Shown piece by piece: positions 43,411 through 56,900 of a stretch of 64,000 nucleotides of DNA (position 1 is the first letter of the stretch; each line of letters starts with the position of its first letter). The stretch comes from Tubulanus polymorphus. Taxonomy: Eukaryota; Nemertea; Palaeonemertea; Tubulaniformes; Tubulanidae. Position numbers and translations under genes: made by a program. The notes beneath the pieces were generated by a model, which saw only the letters and a list, made by a program, of their open reading frames with translations, ran no database searches and was not told where the DNA came from. The stretch lies in assembly GCF_964204645.1 (NCBI RefSeq), contig NC_134036.1, positions 1,116,001-1,180,000 on the forward strand. The letters are read 5' to 3'.

Positions 43411-44404
43411 CATACATAGCGATTGACGACCGACAGACAGGTCGTTGACCAGTCGACTCGTCTCGGAAACTAATCTACGATTTTTTAATCAAATATCGAG
43501 ATATTACAAGCGTCATTCGATACTGTGTGCGTATCTCGTTCGAGGCGCAAAATAAAAAAGAGATAAATAGATTTCGAGATGAATAATGAAAATAATAATG
43601 ATAATGATATAAACCGAATGATAATAATATATTATTGAACGAAGCCAGCAATTAATTGATTATTTGTTAACGATGATGATATCGATGATGAATACTATCG
43701 GTGTAAATGTGCGTGTGCATGCGTGTGTCCAGATACTATATAGATGGCGCCACCGCCGGAACTGTTTTTAAAAACGTACGGACGGACGAAAACGTTTTGA
43801 TTTTAATCGCGCGTCCCGAGATTTTTTCATGATTTTTTTTCCCGTGTCCTCAGCGCTGTAATATGAATTGTTGATCGTGTCGCGTTGTTTCGCTACTAGG
43901 GGGCGTAACCCGATAGTGGCGCGAGCTGTGCAGTGATTGACAACTACATACAGGATGGTGCTTAATAAACGAAAACAAATGTATACTTATTATTATTATT
44001 ATTATTATAATTATTATGGAATTAATGAATGAATAATTAATAATTGGTCATAAGCATTTAAGATATTCACACACCAAACACGGATGGATCCAGTGGCGAG
44101 AGTCTACCGCTCGAATGGGGCGCGTTGGGCTTACCAAATAGAAGGAAATACTGGCATTGGGCATGTTGGGCGTACCGGATTGTAGCTTGTGATAGTATGG
44201 GGCTTATTAGATTGTGTGGGGCTGACAGGATTGGATGGGGCGCTCAGTGGGGCCGACTGGAGCGTGTTTGATTTTTAAGTCATCGATCACCACACTTTAC
44301 CGGGGGGAGGGGAGGATTTATTAAGATACCTATTTATCAACACTTTCTGTAATCTCTTTCTCTGTTCATATAGATTCAGCTTAATGATTGATGTGATGAT
44401 GTCA

Positions 44405-44405
<1 letters not shown>

Positions 44406-44436
<31 letters not shown>

Positions 44437-44437
44437 G
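44406..44437 (+). repeat. (TTA)n microsatellite
   Basis: About ten TTA triplets. Similar runs lie at 39727-39750, 43203-43218, 43988-44006 and 44905-44965, all in the G-alpha-q 3' flank. Confidence 0.95.
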
Positions 44438-44904
44438 ATGATAGCGCGTACGTTCGTTTTTTCGAAATCGCCGCGCGACAACGAGGTAGTATTGTTGTCG
44501 TTGACTGCTTGGAAAAAGTGTCGAAAACGAAAGATTTGTATAAACGAAATCGCTGTCCCGCGCGTAGGAGATTTTATTCGTTAAGACAACAAATTCGTTA
44601 ACTAATTAATTAGATAATTGTTGGGATTGTCGCAGGAAAATGAACGAAATGAATTTTAAGCAAACGGTGCTTCATCAGTAACTCTAGTAAACATATTTAA
44701 ATACAATCCCGTCATTAGATTAATTAGTTATTGAATTAGTTAAACTCGTTGATTAACGAATATTAATTATCCTATCGCGGCTGATGATTTCGGGTGTGGC
44801 GCGTTTTGCATTGGACGGAAATAAGGACACTGGTATTTTGTGTTTGTCGATATTTATTTGTAGAAAAAAGAGGAATTAAAAAACTGTGCAATTTCTATTA
44901 TCGA

Positions 44905-44944
<40 letters not shown>

Positions 44945-44965
44945 ATGATGATTATTATTATGATG
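44905..44965 (+). repeat. (ATT)n microsatellite
   Basis: About 18 ATT triplets interrupted by ATAATGATG. It gives a poly-Tyr frame that is an artefact. Confidence 0.95.
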
Positions 44966-45404
44966 AATCTGAATTTGTAAATTGACGATGATCATGATTA
45001 GAAAAAAAAAACTAGCATTTTTAAAATGGTGGATATCGACGTGTGTTTTTGCGGCCGACGGTCGTCGCGGACAACAACGTTCCGGGAGGGGAACCGTCGT
45101 TACCGTTCGAAAACTCCCGTCGCGGTCTGTCCCGACGATAATAGGTGGCGCCGCTATACGCTACATCGCAGCCGCCGCCGTTTCTATTTACAAGCTCTTG
45201 ATGTCATCGTTGCTATGACGACGACTGTTTTATGTTAGTTAATAACCCTTGTATAAAGTAATATAAAAAGCGAACGGTGTTTGAAACGAGCGGCCGCTAT
45301 TTTCTACGACTCCCGAAAAAAAATATAACATCGTTTTCTAAAAAAGAAAAAACTATAAACACAGGTGCTATTCACAGTTCACTCAACAGTCGTTTACCAC
45401 ATAT

Positions 45405-45645
45405 TGGCATAGAACATCTGGCAGTTTGCCAGATGTTGGCACAGAGACATCTGGCAGTTTGCCAGTTGTAGGCGCATGACATCTGGAAGTTTGCCAGTTG
45501 TTGGCGCATGTCATCTTACAGTTTGCCAGTTGTCAGTTTGATGGTACGAGACAGCTTACCATTGATTAGTTGACATATCTGGCAGTGTGCCAATGAGTTA
45601 TTGGCACAAACTTAGTACATCTGGCAGTTTGCCAGTTAGTGGTTT
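45405..45645 (+). repeat. ~36-bp repeat of NFI-like palindromes
   Basis: Six to seven units contain CATCTGGCAGTTTGCCAGTT. CTGGCAGTTTGCCAG is a 15-base palindrome fitting TGGC(N5)GCCA, the nuclear factor I type of site. Similar words (TGGCACAATGCCA, TTTGGCTGTTTGCCA) cluster at 42040-42130. Confidence 0.8.
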
Positions 45646-45649
45646 GTAG

Positions 45650-48600
45650 CTGCCGCATCCGTTGCCGGATGAGGAGAGTGTTGATAATAGCCGCCGTTCG
45701 TCGCCGCCATGTGTAATAATATCATTTGTTTTTAGTCAACAACGCCATATTGAGTTGGTAACCATGGTAACGGTTAAAATGTCGCGGGCATTATTGAAAA
45801 AAGAAGTAGTTTTCGGAGGAGATTTCGGTATACGGGGAGAGGGATAGCGGCGTGAGAACGGAAACTGGGTGAACCATCGAGATGGCGTTCCGATGGTTGG
45901 AACGTGTAAAATCGTTCAACTACCTACTCTACCCTTTTATCTTGGCGTGGTAGGATTCGTTTCTCTCTCTTGCGGATGCGTCCATGACAATCCGAAGGGT
46001 GGATAGGTGATGAATTAAAGTGGACGTTTATATATCGTTTTCGAGCGTATGGTATTTGAATCCCTCGTACGCTCCACGATGCGGGAACCACTGGAGTTTT
46101 ATTTTAACGGACGCGTGTTAATTTCACGTCGCTGACCCTGTCTCCGTCGTATACCGATTTCGCGTGAGTTTCGATTGTCGAGTGCGTTGTCACGGCGATC
46201 GAACGATCGAAGAATCGTAACTTTTCAAAAATGGTCCCTTGAAAAGTTTCGTCGTTGAGAAACTCGTCGATCGGTTTTAATCCGTCTCTGGCGACTGTTT
46301 CCTCTCTATCCGAGACTTATACTGTAAACAATATATTGTAAAGGTGATTTTTACCAATAGAGGGAGTATCAGTCGCCGGAGCGAGGTTTAAATTACTCTC
46401 TGTTTTATAACTCTGTATTAATTGTGTAAATGACGACGATCGAAAAGTTTTTGTAATTTTTTTCTGAACGATGATTCGATATTTTTAAACCGGTTTTAAG
46501 CGTAGGAATGAAATTCCGTAAAACCGATAAGTCGCACGTGTGTCTCGGTTCGTTTTGATATTTCGGAAAGAATTTTCCTCCACTCGAATTAAAGAACTTA
46601 CGAGCTAGGTGGCGCTTTGTGTCGTGTTTAAAATTTTGCGAAGTTAATGGGCTGGACGAGGGGGGGGGTGAAAATTCTCGGTCATAGTTTATTTGAAATC
46701 AAATCGGTTGCTAAGTAAAAATGATTCGGACGATTTATTTCCCGAATCGGAAGAGGTTCGATTTTCTTGTCTATAAAACAAATTCGATCAATTCACTAAA
46801 TCGCGGACGTCGGACTTTGATATTTAAATTCGACGGCAACTACTATCACGACGGTTGACTTTTTGAAATTGCGGTGATTCTGGAGGGGAAACTAGAATCT
46901 TTCGGAGTTTCATTATTAGATTCCGTCCCGAGAAATAGATTCGTATTTTTGGAACAAATCTCGACGTAATTAAATTTCATTTGGATTCAATTTTTGCGAC
47001 GTCCATTTTAGAATCGGCCTTCAGGGTTTCAACAATAGGGGGCGTTAAACGCAACCGGATTTGAGGGTACGAAGAACTGTCGTCCTGGTAACGGTTTTAC
47101 TAGAAGAATCTAGACCGGGGAAACATGGATTTTTCTATCGTCTCCACGGACGCTCGGTTCGTGCAGTACCCGTCAAAATTGACACTAGGTGGCGCCTGGT
47201 TCCGCGCGGGTCGAGGAGAGTTCGCGAATATCGAGAATTCGGGAATATATCTCGATTCAAAATTTCAAAATTGCGTTACCGGTCGAAATATTGTTTCGTT
47301 CGTTAGAAAAGAAAGGTTAGCAACGTCGCATCGCATGATTATTACTGGCCGCGGTCGTGTTAGAGTTTCGAGTGCGCCCCCTGGTGTCTCTTCGAGCGAC
47401 TAACCGACCGTTCTTGCGAAACTACTTTTTGCTACCGATTCAAACGTATCGTTTATCACCGCGAGCGAACCGTCAATTTATCAGCCCGAAGAGATTAAGA
47501 TATAGATGGCGCTGCGACGGTCGCTCGCGATTTTAAACGAAGGTCGTTTCCGCCGCGCGTCGAACGTTCGAAAAAAATGAGTTACCGTGGTTACCGGCGG
47601 CCGGTTTTGTTGTCGTGGGTCGCAATCACTATTTTTCTTTTACAACAACAAACTAACTTCATATAAACTAATCAAACTATTGATGTTTTTCACTGAGTTC
47701 ATGGACATATATTTATATAGTAAATAAAAATGAGTAACTGAGTGGGAGATAAAAAAACGACACAAAATGTTTGAAGAGTTTATAGTTTTATTTCTTTCTT
47801 TTCGGTGGTCGCAGGAACAAAAGGATGGATGGACTGGTGTCTTTTTCTCTCTTTTTTCTGGGGCAGCAGTAGCTCAAAAAAGTCGACCATCAGGATTCCG
47901 GTTGCTCTCAAAAGCCCACAGAAAATTTGGAAATTCATCAAGATTAACTGACAGGCCTATACAGAGAGTTTTTTTGCTGAGACCAAAATATAGACATATT
48001 TTCCTTTTTTGACTGCAACTGTTCAGCCCCAGCACTTCAGAGCATTTCTGGTCTGTAACCAGTTCAACAGAACTAGAGCATCATTGAACTGTTTAGATCA
48101 GACTTGTTTCCCAGGGTCCAGAAATCCTAGGGCTAGAGCTAGAAGCAAGTATTTATTGTCATTGCCCACATTCTCCAGCAGCTTTGAGGAAAGTTCCAAA
48201 ATTTCTGTAAGCGACGACTTTATTACAACAAGAATTAAGTGAAAAAAAACAATTAGAAAATCTTTTGGTAAAATCTTAAATGTTGCAGGACTCGAACCAC
48301 ATCGTTATGATTCTAGCAGGTCACATGATCGTAATATGGCGGCGCCCATGAACTTGTAGAGTGTATTCGATTGAACCGATTATAAATCCTAGATAATGAC
48401 ATAAAAGTAAATTTCGAGAATTTTAAAGAGAAAAGCAAACTTAAGATGACTATTTCATAGTTATCTTTTTATCATGGCTTATTTTGGAAAAAAGATGGAT
48501 TAGATGTGTTTTAGAGAGTTTGGTTGAGGTTTATACCTAGTGCAAAAATCAAGCGCACCTAACCGAATGTAACCGGAACCTAGATTTTACAAATTTTAAG

Positions 48601-50630
48601 AAAAAGCGAAGAAACGCGAGGAAGATGCGGCTCATGTCGCGGATAAACCCTTAAAATAAACACGTAAGTAACTGTTTTAATAACAAAAGAGGAATTTCTT
48701 TTTAACGGCCTCAGTTTCTGGTTCAAATTTTAGTTGAAAACTTCGAAAAATGGAAAATTGTTTTCATCATCAATTCTCTCCCCCCTGGCCTCCACCATCT
48801 GAAAAGTTATTCGGGCCTTAACCACGACACCTAGCTTAGACTGCGATAGTTTTAGAGTTGAAGTCTTGTGTGTGGAGTATTATCCATTAAGGGTTCCATG
48901 TAATTTTTGGGCTTGTTGGACTGTCCACTTGTGAACTGCCCAATTGTCTATCTGACACGTTAGATTCCTGACTGTGGGCACCTGTAACATGCAGTGAGAG
49001 CCAGAGACCTTGCATCTTCAGGGGCCTGCTGCCCATAGCCGCTCACTTTTTAGATATCTATATGTCAGAAGGGGAATCACCCCACGAGCCCAACCAATAG
49101 TTAGGCCCAAGGCCCCTCCGCCCCAGCAGCAGGGTCCAACTGATAAAGGAATCTAAACCCACTCTAATGAATAGTGCTGATAAAACAAAGTGGGTTGTTT
49201 AGTTAGTATAGTAGTCAACAGATGTCACTAGTGTATAGTCGAGTGCACCTGTAACAGCTGTTCTCACGATATTGATCGATCTCTCGAATATAACCCTGAT
49301 ATATATATATATATATATATACGCACAGTCCGTGAGACTCGCACAGCAGTCACAGAGACTCATACAACAATCATAGAGAGCAGTTTAAACGTACAGATCT
49401 GGTGACAAACCGCTGGTTTATCCATCCAACCAACCAGTAAGTAATTAACGGATCAAATTACAGATCCTTCTCAGTAGATCTCAAAACCACATTAGAGCCT
49501 TTATGAATCTGTTTAGGTTTTAGACAATAACGACCTATGATAGCTGGTATATTTTTGAATCTGTTATACGTAAAGACGAAATAGTGCTTTGAACTGGTAA
49601 CTAGATTTATTTAGAGTAGGCCTACAAGCATTCGTTTAATGCAGTTTTATCGGAAAAATTAGCATATTTTATGTCCATCTATAGAAAACATTCTGGTACA
49701 TGTTGATGTGATCATTCGTGTACTCAAATATTGCTATAACTAATCATAATTTTACTGAATCCATGAAAATGTCAAGAATGAGAAGGTTGTCATCAGTTAC
49801 TAATCATGATTTTACTGATTGGTCGAAGTCATCGAAAATTAGAAGGTCGCCATTTTATTGAAAAATATTACTGGGATATTGTTTTCAATATATCAGACAT
49901 TGTTGATAGTGCACTGGAATTGAAACCATTTCCACATGTGTTCAGTTTATGTAATGAAAATTGATACGTTTTGTTAGAATGAAAGCCGTTGATTGGAACA
50001 AAGATTGAAAAACAATATTATGATACGTACACTAAAAATTATTATTCATGTTCACGATATTCGATACAATAGAAAGATTTTTAACCGATAATCAAAAGTC
50101 ACAAGCCTTCTGTCCTTCATCTCTCAAAAAATCCTGTAAACCATTTTAAAAATAGGTTAAAAACTTTCATGTTTCCTAACGCTTTTGATTCTTAGAATAC
50201 TGTACAGTGTTTAAGGTTGGGGTAGGAATTAGAATAAAGCGCAATGAGTCTTTTTTTTAGAAAATAGCGCAATATAAAAGCATATTTTATTATTATTTTA
50301 AAGCATTCATCAGTTTTTTGTTGCTATCCATTGTTTTAGTTAAATGTATTTCGATATTTTGCGTAGAGACCGATAATATAGGCTTTAATCATGATTAACT
50401 CTGGTATAATGATACAGTATTATTATAACCGGGCCTAGTTAATATAATATAGATATATAGCTGAATATACTTATAATAGCTGTGACTAAAAACAGATGTT
50501 TTTCTTTTCATAATTGAATTGAATGCAGTAAACCTGCAGACACTGCAGATTAAAAATAAGATACATTTATCTGCGTTAGAGTTGTTAAAAAAATGATTAT
50601 TTTGCGATGGAGGGGTCCCTGGGATCAGGG
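45650..50630. other. Gene-free region upstream of the M13 protease, second part
   Basis: CpG- and CGA-rich from 45650 to about 47600, with several CTCF-like words (46608, 47038, 47189, 47375, 47503). 47805-48250 is a repeat-derived segment: its complement near 47900-48000 shares TTTTGGTCTCAGCAA and TCAGTTAATCTTGATGAA with 52838-52922. 48250-50630 is A/T-rich with a TA run at 49302-49320. No exon is supported. Confidence 0.5.
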
Positions 50631-50639
50631 GAGCGCTCT

Positions 50640-50830
50640 GTAGTTGTAGGGACCCTGTATATCCAGGAATGACTGATCTGTAGGGATCCTGTATATCCAG
50701 GAATGATTGATCTGTAGGGATCCTGTATATCCATGAATGATTGATCTGTAGGGACCCTGTATATCCAGGAATGACTGATCTGTAGGGACCCTGTATATCC
50801 AGGAATGACTGATCTATAGGGACCGTGATT
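50640..50830 (+). repeat. 34-bp minisatellite, about 5.5 copies
   Basis: Units GGGACCCTGTATATCCAGGA plus ATGACTGATCTGTA. It ends ~155 bp before the start codon of the M13 protease, so it may fall in the promoter or 5' UTR. Confidence 0.93.
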
Positions 50831-50985
50831 GTCCAGTCTTGAAGTTTGCAATTTTTCAAAGGTTTATTTCTGATTCAACATCAATCTTGTTCATTACTAT
50901 TTTCAGCATGTAGCTACAATACATCATTGAACAAATCTTCCAGTTAACGCTCAAAAACGTCTAGCTCCCCCTAGTGGTGATCACG

Positions 50986-53900
50986 ATGGTTAAGGGAAGT
51001 TTGCGTAACGGCAAGGACGCAAAGTCTGACGCGGAAACAATGAAATTAATGATGGACGACCGATGGTCAACGTCTGATTCCGAAGATGAAGAATTTAACA
51101 TCACGAAAAAACAAAAATCAAGTGAGTTTTAGATTTATATCATCAAGATGAAAATTGGAATCCAGTTCCACAGTTGTAGAACTGTGGAACTGGGTTCAGA
51201 ACTGTGGAACTGGGTCCAGAACTGTGGAACTGAGCCCAGAACTGTGGAACTGGATCCAGAAAGTTGTGGAACTGTGTCCAGAACTGGAACTGCGTCCAGA
51301 ACTGTGGGACCGGGTCCAGAACTGTGGAACTTGATTCAGATCTGCAGCTGATTAGTCGTCACAAACAGTGATATCTGTTTAGGTAGGGGTAGGTAGTCAT
51401 AGGGGGATCTACTGCAGCCTGAAACCTGCCATAAAAACATCATTCCCTACACATCAACTAGAATATTACCTCAGTGAAGTGGTAGAATTCTAAATTATCC
51501 AGAATAACGTAATTAAGACTGAAATATGTTCCATTTCAGTTAAGCTACTTTATTAATACCTATTTATATCATCTTTTATTCAATGATTTATTGAAATGAT
51601 TTGAAATAGTTTATTACAGTCAAATATCATTACAAATTCTATAGGCAGATATGAATGAATGAATGAATAAATGATTGAATGAATGATTGCTGAGGTCTGA
51701 AAATCAGGGCTATAGATATTTAAATTTCTACTATAGACTTATCAATCCTGGTCTCTGATTGGTCCTCTCATGTCACATGAGTGGCCTGCTAACCCTAGGG
51801 CTACTGTGATTGGCTAACCCTAGTTCCTAAGTGGGCGAGAGTGATCTACTAGAGTTACTGTGATTGGCTAACCCTAACCCTAGGTCTCATCTTGGCCAGA
51901 GTGATTTGCTAGGGTTACTGTGATTGGCTAACCCTAGTAGCTGGTCACTGATTGGTCAGTGGTGGTCATGTGACCTCAGTGAGTAGTGATCAGGTGTCAC
52001 ACACTACTATACACTGTCAGTTGTAAACAGTGAATCTACGGCCCTGGGCTGACACACTACCTAAATCATATTTTGTCGTTTTACAAGAATAAATTTCAGT
52101 TAAATTTCAGTTAAATTTAAGGACTTACAGGTGTCATTAAACCTGCAACTTTCCTAAAAACATTCCCACCATGGTCATGTGAAGTGTGGATGATCAATGA
52201 TAAAATGAATGATATCTGTCTTGAGTCCAGGCATAAATTCTGAATCTCATACTTTGAAAAATTACGTATTTCCATATATCATTTAAATGTGTTTCAAATG
52301 AATAAGCTGAAATCGTGATTATATCGATATATCAAGTTAATGGTTTGAGAGAGGAGGTGGATGATCGATATGTTATAATAGATCATTATAATGAAGCTGT
52401 GTAAATAGTTTCATGCAGGAGTCTAAAATTCACTGCAGTTTTAATCAGAAAGAGTCTATTGTAGGATATACATAGGTATAGCATATGGTACGTACAATAA
52501 AACAGATGATCAATTTTGACCAGTTGTTCTACACATTTTGAGCCCATTTCCACAGTTGTGTGGGTTTAATTTGATTCCGAATCCAGTTCCACAGTTGTGT
52601 GGGTTTAATTTGATTCTGGATCCAGTTCCACAGTTGTGTGGGTTCAATTTGACTATGGACCCAATTCCACAGTTGTGTTGGTTTAATTGTCTTGTGGGTT
52701 CACATAGTAAGTAGGTAATTATCTAATGAACTATCAGTAATAATGACTGAGTTTATTACTGACCTAGTTTGTCAGGAAACATCCATAGATTAGTATTGCT
52801 GTAACGGTTCTGTAGTATATCAGGCAAAATATGTCATAATTTTGGTCTCAGCAATAAAAGGTAACTCTATTTTTATCGGCCTTTCAGTTAATCTTGATGA
52901 AGTTCCATATTTTCTGGGGCTGCAGTTGCTGAAAAGTTGGTTGAAGACAACTGGTGGATAGATACCATAGTAATAATGAAGTTTCAATTGTCACTATGTC
53001 AACTGGTTAAATCTAACCAACTTTTCAGCAACTGCAGCCCCTGGTCCCAGTTTCACAAAAAGGATTAAGGCCTAAATCGATTTAAGAGTTAAACCTTTTT
53101 GTGAAACTGGGCCTTGGGATAAGCGATAGAGTGATAGAAGTTTATTTTCAATGTTTTGACTAAAGAGTGAAATTTATCTGTGAAATTTGCTCGTGGTTCT
53201 ATGTTTCTGTACTGTTTTACAGAATCGAATGTTAAATCGACGGTAACGCCACCTACCGGAGAAGTCCGTACTAAACAGCAGACGACGACCCACCCGGTGT
53301 TTGTACTAATGTGTAGTTTAACGATTATATTGGGTTTATCCGCGACATGTATCTATCTGATTATTACCACCTCCGCTAATCAAGGGGTAAGTTTATAACC
53401 TCCTCCGCTAATCAGGGGGTAAGTTTATAGCCATCTCCACTGATCAGGGGGTAAGTTTATAGCCATCTCCACTGATCAGGGGGTAAGTTTATAGCCATCT
53501 CCACTGATCAGGGGGTAAGTTTATAGCCATCTCCACTGATCAGGGGGTAAGTTTATAACCACCTCCACTGATCAGGGGGTAAGTTTGTAACCACCTCCAC
53601 TGATCAGGGGGTAAGTTTATAGCCATCTCCACTGATCAAGGAGTAAGTTCTCATGACCTGTAGATACTGATATTAACCTCATTATTTCATCAGAGTTTAT
53701 CAGCAAAACAGTTCATGATTTCACTGTTTATTTTTCTGACAGTTTCGAAGGCTTTCACTAAACTTCATCATCAGAGAAATAGAGAAATTTTCCCTGGTTT
53801 TCCCATATTGTGTATAGGATTGATTTTTTGGGGATATTTTTCTTCATCTTTTGAACACGTACCTCAATATGGTCTTAATACGACCAGTGAAACTGTGTAG

Positions 53901-56900
53901 TCTAAATAAACCATCAGTTTTTATATTCTTTTTACACTGTATTAAAGGATTCCCAAAAAAATTATTTATTTTCTCGTGTTGAAATGAGAAAAGATCGGCC
54001 ATTTTTTTTATAATCCAAGTTTCGCTGTATTAAACAAGATAATTTGCTGCCGAAATGTATTCAATGAACTGAGTCATGAACTTTCAATAGATTATCAATT
54101 ATTTAGAATGCTTTAAATTTCCAGGATTGCGTGACGCTGTGCTGCATAAAATCGAGTCACATGATCAACGAGTATTTAAATTCGAGCGTCGAACCGTGCG
54201 ACGATTTCTACTCGTACGCGTGCGGACGATGGCCGCAGGTGTATCCACGGCAACCGGGACGTCGTCAGTACTCGTGGTTCTCGGTTTTACGCGAGAAAAT
54301 CGAACGTAGAAACGAACACGTGAGTTGAGATATCGATATTCCTATTTTGAGATTTTGAGATTTTAGAAACGTGACGTGGGTTTACATCAATGAGTTTTCA
54401 CGCAGTGCCGAGAAATTGGAATAAACTTGAACGTTTCAGTTTAACGTTTTTTGAGTTCGGAAATATTTGGGAATTCGATAGATTTTCCTCTAATCCAGCC
54501 AGGGAATATTTGGGAATTCGATAGATTTTCCTTTAATCCTGCCAGGGAATATTTGGGAATTCGATAGATTTTCCTCTAATCCTGCCAGGGAATATTTGGG
54601 AATTCGATAGATTTTCCTCTAATCCTGCCAGGGAATGTTTGTGAACTCTTTGGCTTTCGTTACAGCTCTTGACTCTACCCGGAAGCACTTATAGAGGGCA
54701 GCACAGTACGGCTATCGAAAAGGCGAAGACTTACTACGCATCGTGTATGAGTGAATTTAACGTCAATAAACTCGGTATTAAACCACTAGAACAGGTCAGT
54801 ATTCTGTATGACATGGCTGTTTTATCTCGCCTTTCCTATCCTTCTAGATCCCTGTGTTTCAAAATTTCCGAGATTCGCCCCTGATCGCCGGTTGCCGTTG
54901 TATCCATAATTTCCATTAAAATCAAAATGGCCGATTGGCGGCCATTGTTGTTCGCCAAACCCATCACTTTTTACGCATTTTCGAAATGTTCACTGAAACG
55001 TTCGGAAGACGCCGCGATCAATTATCTCGATGTTTTGTTTGCTGATCTATCCCCATCGGGTCATCTGGAAACAAGATGGCCGTCTTGTGACTTTCTTGTG
55101 CCTTGTTGAATTTATTCCTCCATTTTGTTTTTTTTTTACAGTTAATTAAAACGTTAGGGTCGTGGTCGATAACTGGTCCGTGGAATCCTTACGAATGGAA
55201 CATGACGACGGCTTTAACAATCGCTCATCGGCTCGATAGCGATCCGTTTTTTAGTGTGTACGTCGCCGCGAATCCTAACAATACGGATTCACATCAAATC
55301 ACCGTAAGATTTAAACGTCTATTTCTTTAGTCCAGGGGCCGGTTCCATAGCCGAGACTTAAGTCCAAAAGTCGTCTTAAATCTGGTCTTAAGTTGTTAGA
55401 TTAGCTATATAACTAAGACAGTCTTAGACTGGTCTTAAGTCTAAGCCATGACGCTGGAACCGACCCCTGATTCCTAGAACTCCTCGATTCCTCAGAAACT
55501 CCTAAACTGAAACAGCTTTAAAAACCGCTTGAAGGACCTTGATCGAAGGTCCTTTTGAGCAAAATGCCCGAGACCTTCTCTAAAACTCCTTCATTTTTGA
55601 GAAATAGGAAATTCGAAATTATAGTCTAGTTTGCAGTTGTACATTAGACTACCACTAAATTGATAGAATTGGTATCTGGATTTGTTCTTGCCCGATTAGG
55701 CGGTTACTGAATTAGAAACTGAGTGTAGAGATAGTCTATGGGAAAACAATTTGACTTATGAAACCACCGAATTAACGGTTTACTGAGATAAACAGTACCG
55801 ATTTAGGATCGAGGAGTCTACAACCGAATTAACGGTTTACGGAGATAAACAGTACCGATTTAGGATCGAGGAGTCTACAACCGAATTAACGGTTTACTGA
55901 GATAAACAGTACCGATTTAGGATCGAGGAGTCTACAATAATTGTGATATGAAAGTTATACAAGTGTAGGTACTCAAACATTTGTGGTGGTTCCAGTAAAA
56001 GATTTGTTGTGTTGAAACATAAAAATATAGCAAAATATCATCATAGCTAAATTTTGCGTATGTACAGTATTTTGTGAACTATAGATTTAATGTGTACAAA
56101 ATGAAAATGAAAATCTTTGATAAAAATCAGAAGTTTATAGAATATATTCTAATAGTCCTATTGATTTAAGAATGCACGTAAATCTCATCGATTGAATACA
56201 GAACTAAAGGTTCAGCATTTTATCCAGATTTCTTATCAGTATCGAACAGTTTTACATGCAGAGAAACATATGGTACATAAAAACTACGATTTAGAATTCA
56301 ATCTGTTTAATGCATAGACATTACTCAATTACCATCAGCTAACACGGGATAAACACAAATCTTAGAACCGACGCTAATCATCACTGTCCCGATATAACCT
56401 AAATGATAGGAGTTAGGAGGAGTTTACTGTAATTTCTGTCTAATAGTATATTGTATTAACTCCACGTTATTGTTACTCTTAACTCTTTACAATTTACTGT
56501 AATTTCTGTCTCTAATAGTATACTGTATATACTACATGTTACCGTAACTTAAGGAATTCACCGTAATTTCTGTCTAATGTCTGTTTCAATTTTGACTTGA
56601 GAGGATGCCAGGTGGCCTAGCTCAAGTTTAAGGTCCACTGCCAGTGCTTTCTGGTCCTAATAAGACTTTTATCAGGTATGTACTACCAAAACTGACCGAG
56701 TTAGGCCACCTGATGTGCTCTCAAGTCTAGTTGAAATATAAATCAGTTTACTGTATCAACTCTCCGTTACTGTAACTCTTCATAATTTACTGTAATTTCC
56801 TGTCTATAGTTCACAGTATTAACTCCACGTTACTGTAACGTATTTTCAGATCGCGGAATCAGGTTTAACGATGAATAAACGCGATTATTACATCGATTCG

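Larger units (their letters stand above)
38325..45400. other. 3' flank of G-alpha-q: long gene-free region, first part
   Basis: It begins with the 3' UTR, whose end is not visible. It holds TA runs (38798-38820), CpG-containing stretches, many ATT/TTA microsatellites, an unusually high count of AGATGGCGC/AGGTGGCGC words and a TGGC(N5)GCCA-like cluster near 42050. AATAAA occurs at several places (for example 42664, 43551, 43964). No reading frame here has domain similarity or splice context that I can recognise. Confidence 0.5.

Noticed and set aside
47061-47403. Two overlapping Arg-rich frames
   Set aside because: CGA/TCG-rich composition keeps several frames open; there is no homology or exon structure.
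47767-48242. Two adjacent plus-strand frames of 81 and 77 codons
   Set aside because: The segment shares sequence, in reverse, with a repeat at 52838-52922, and neither frame shows domain or splice evidence.
48280-48330. Minus-strand B-box-like GGTTCGAGTCC
   Set aside because: It could be part of a tRNA-derived SINE, but no A-box or folded cloverleaf is seen at the right distance.
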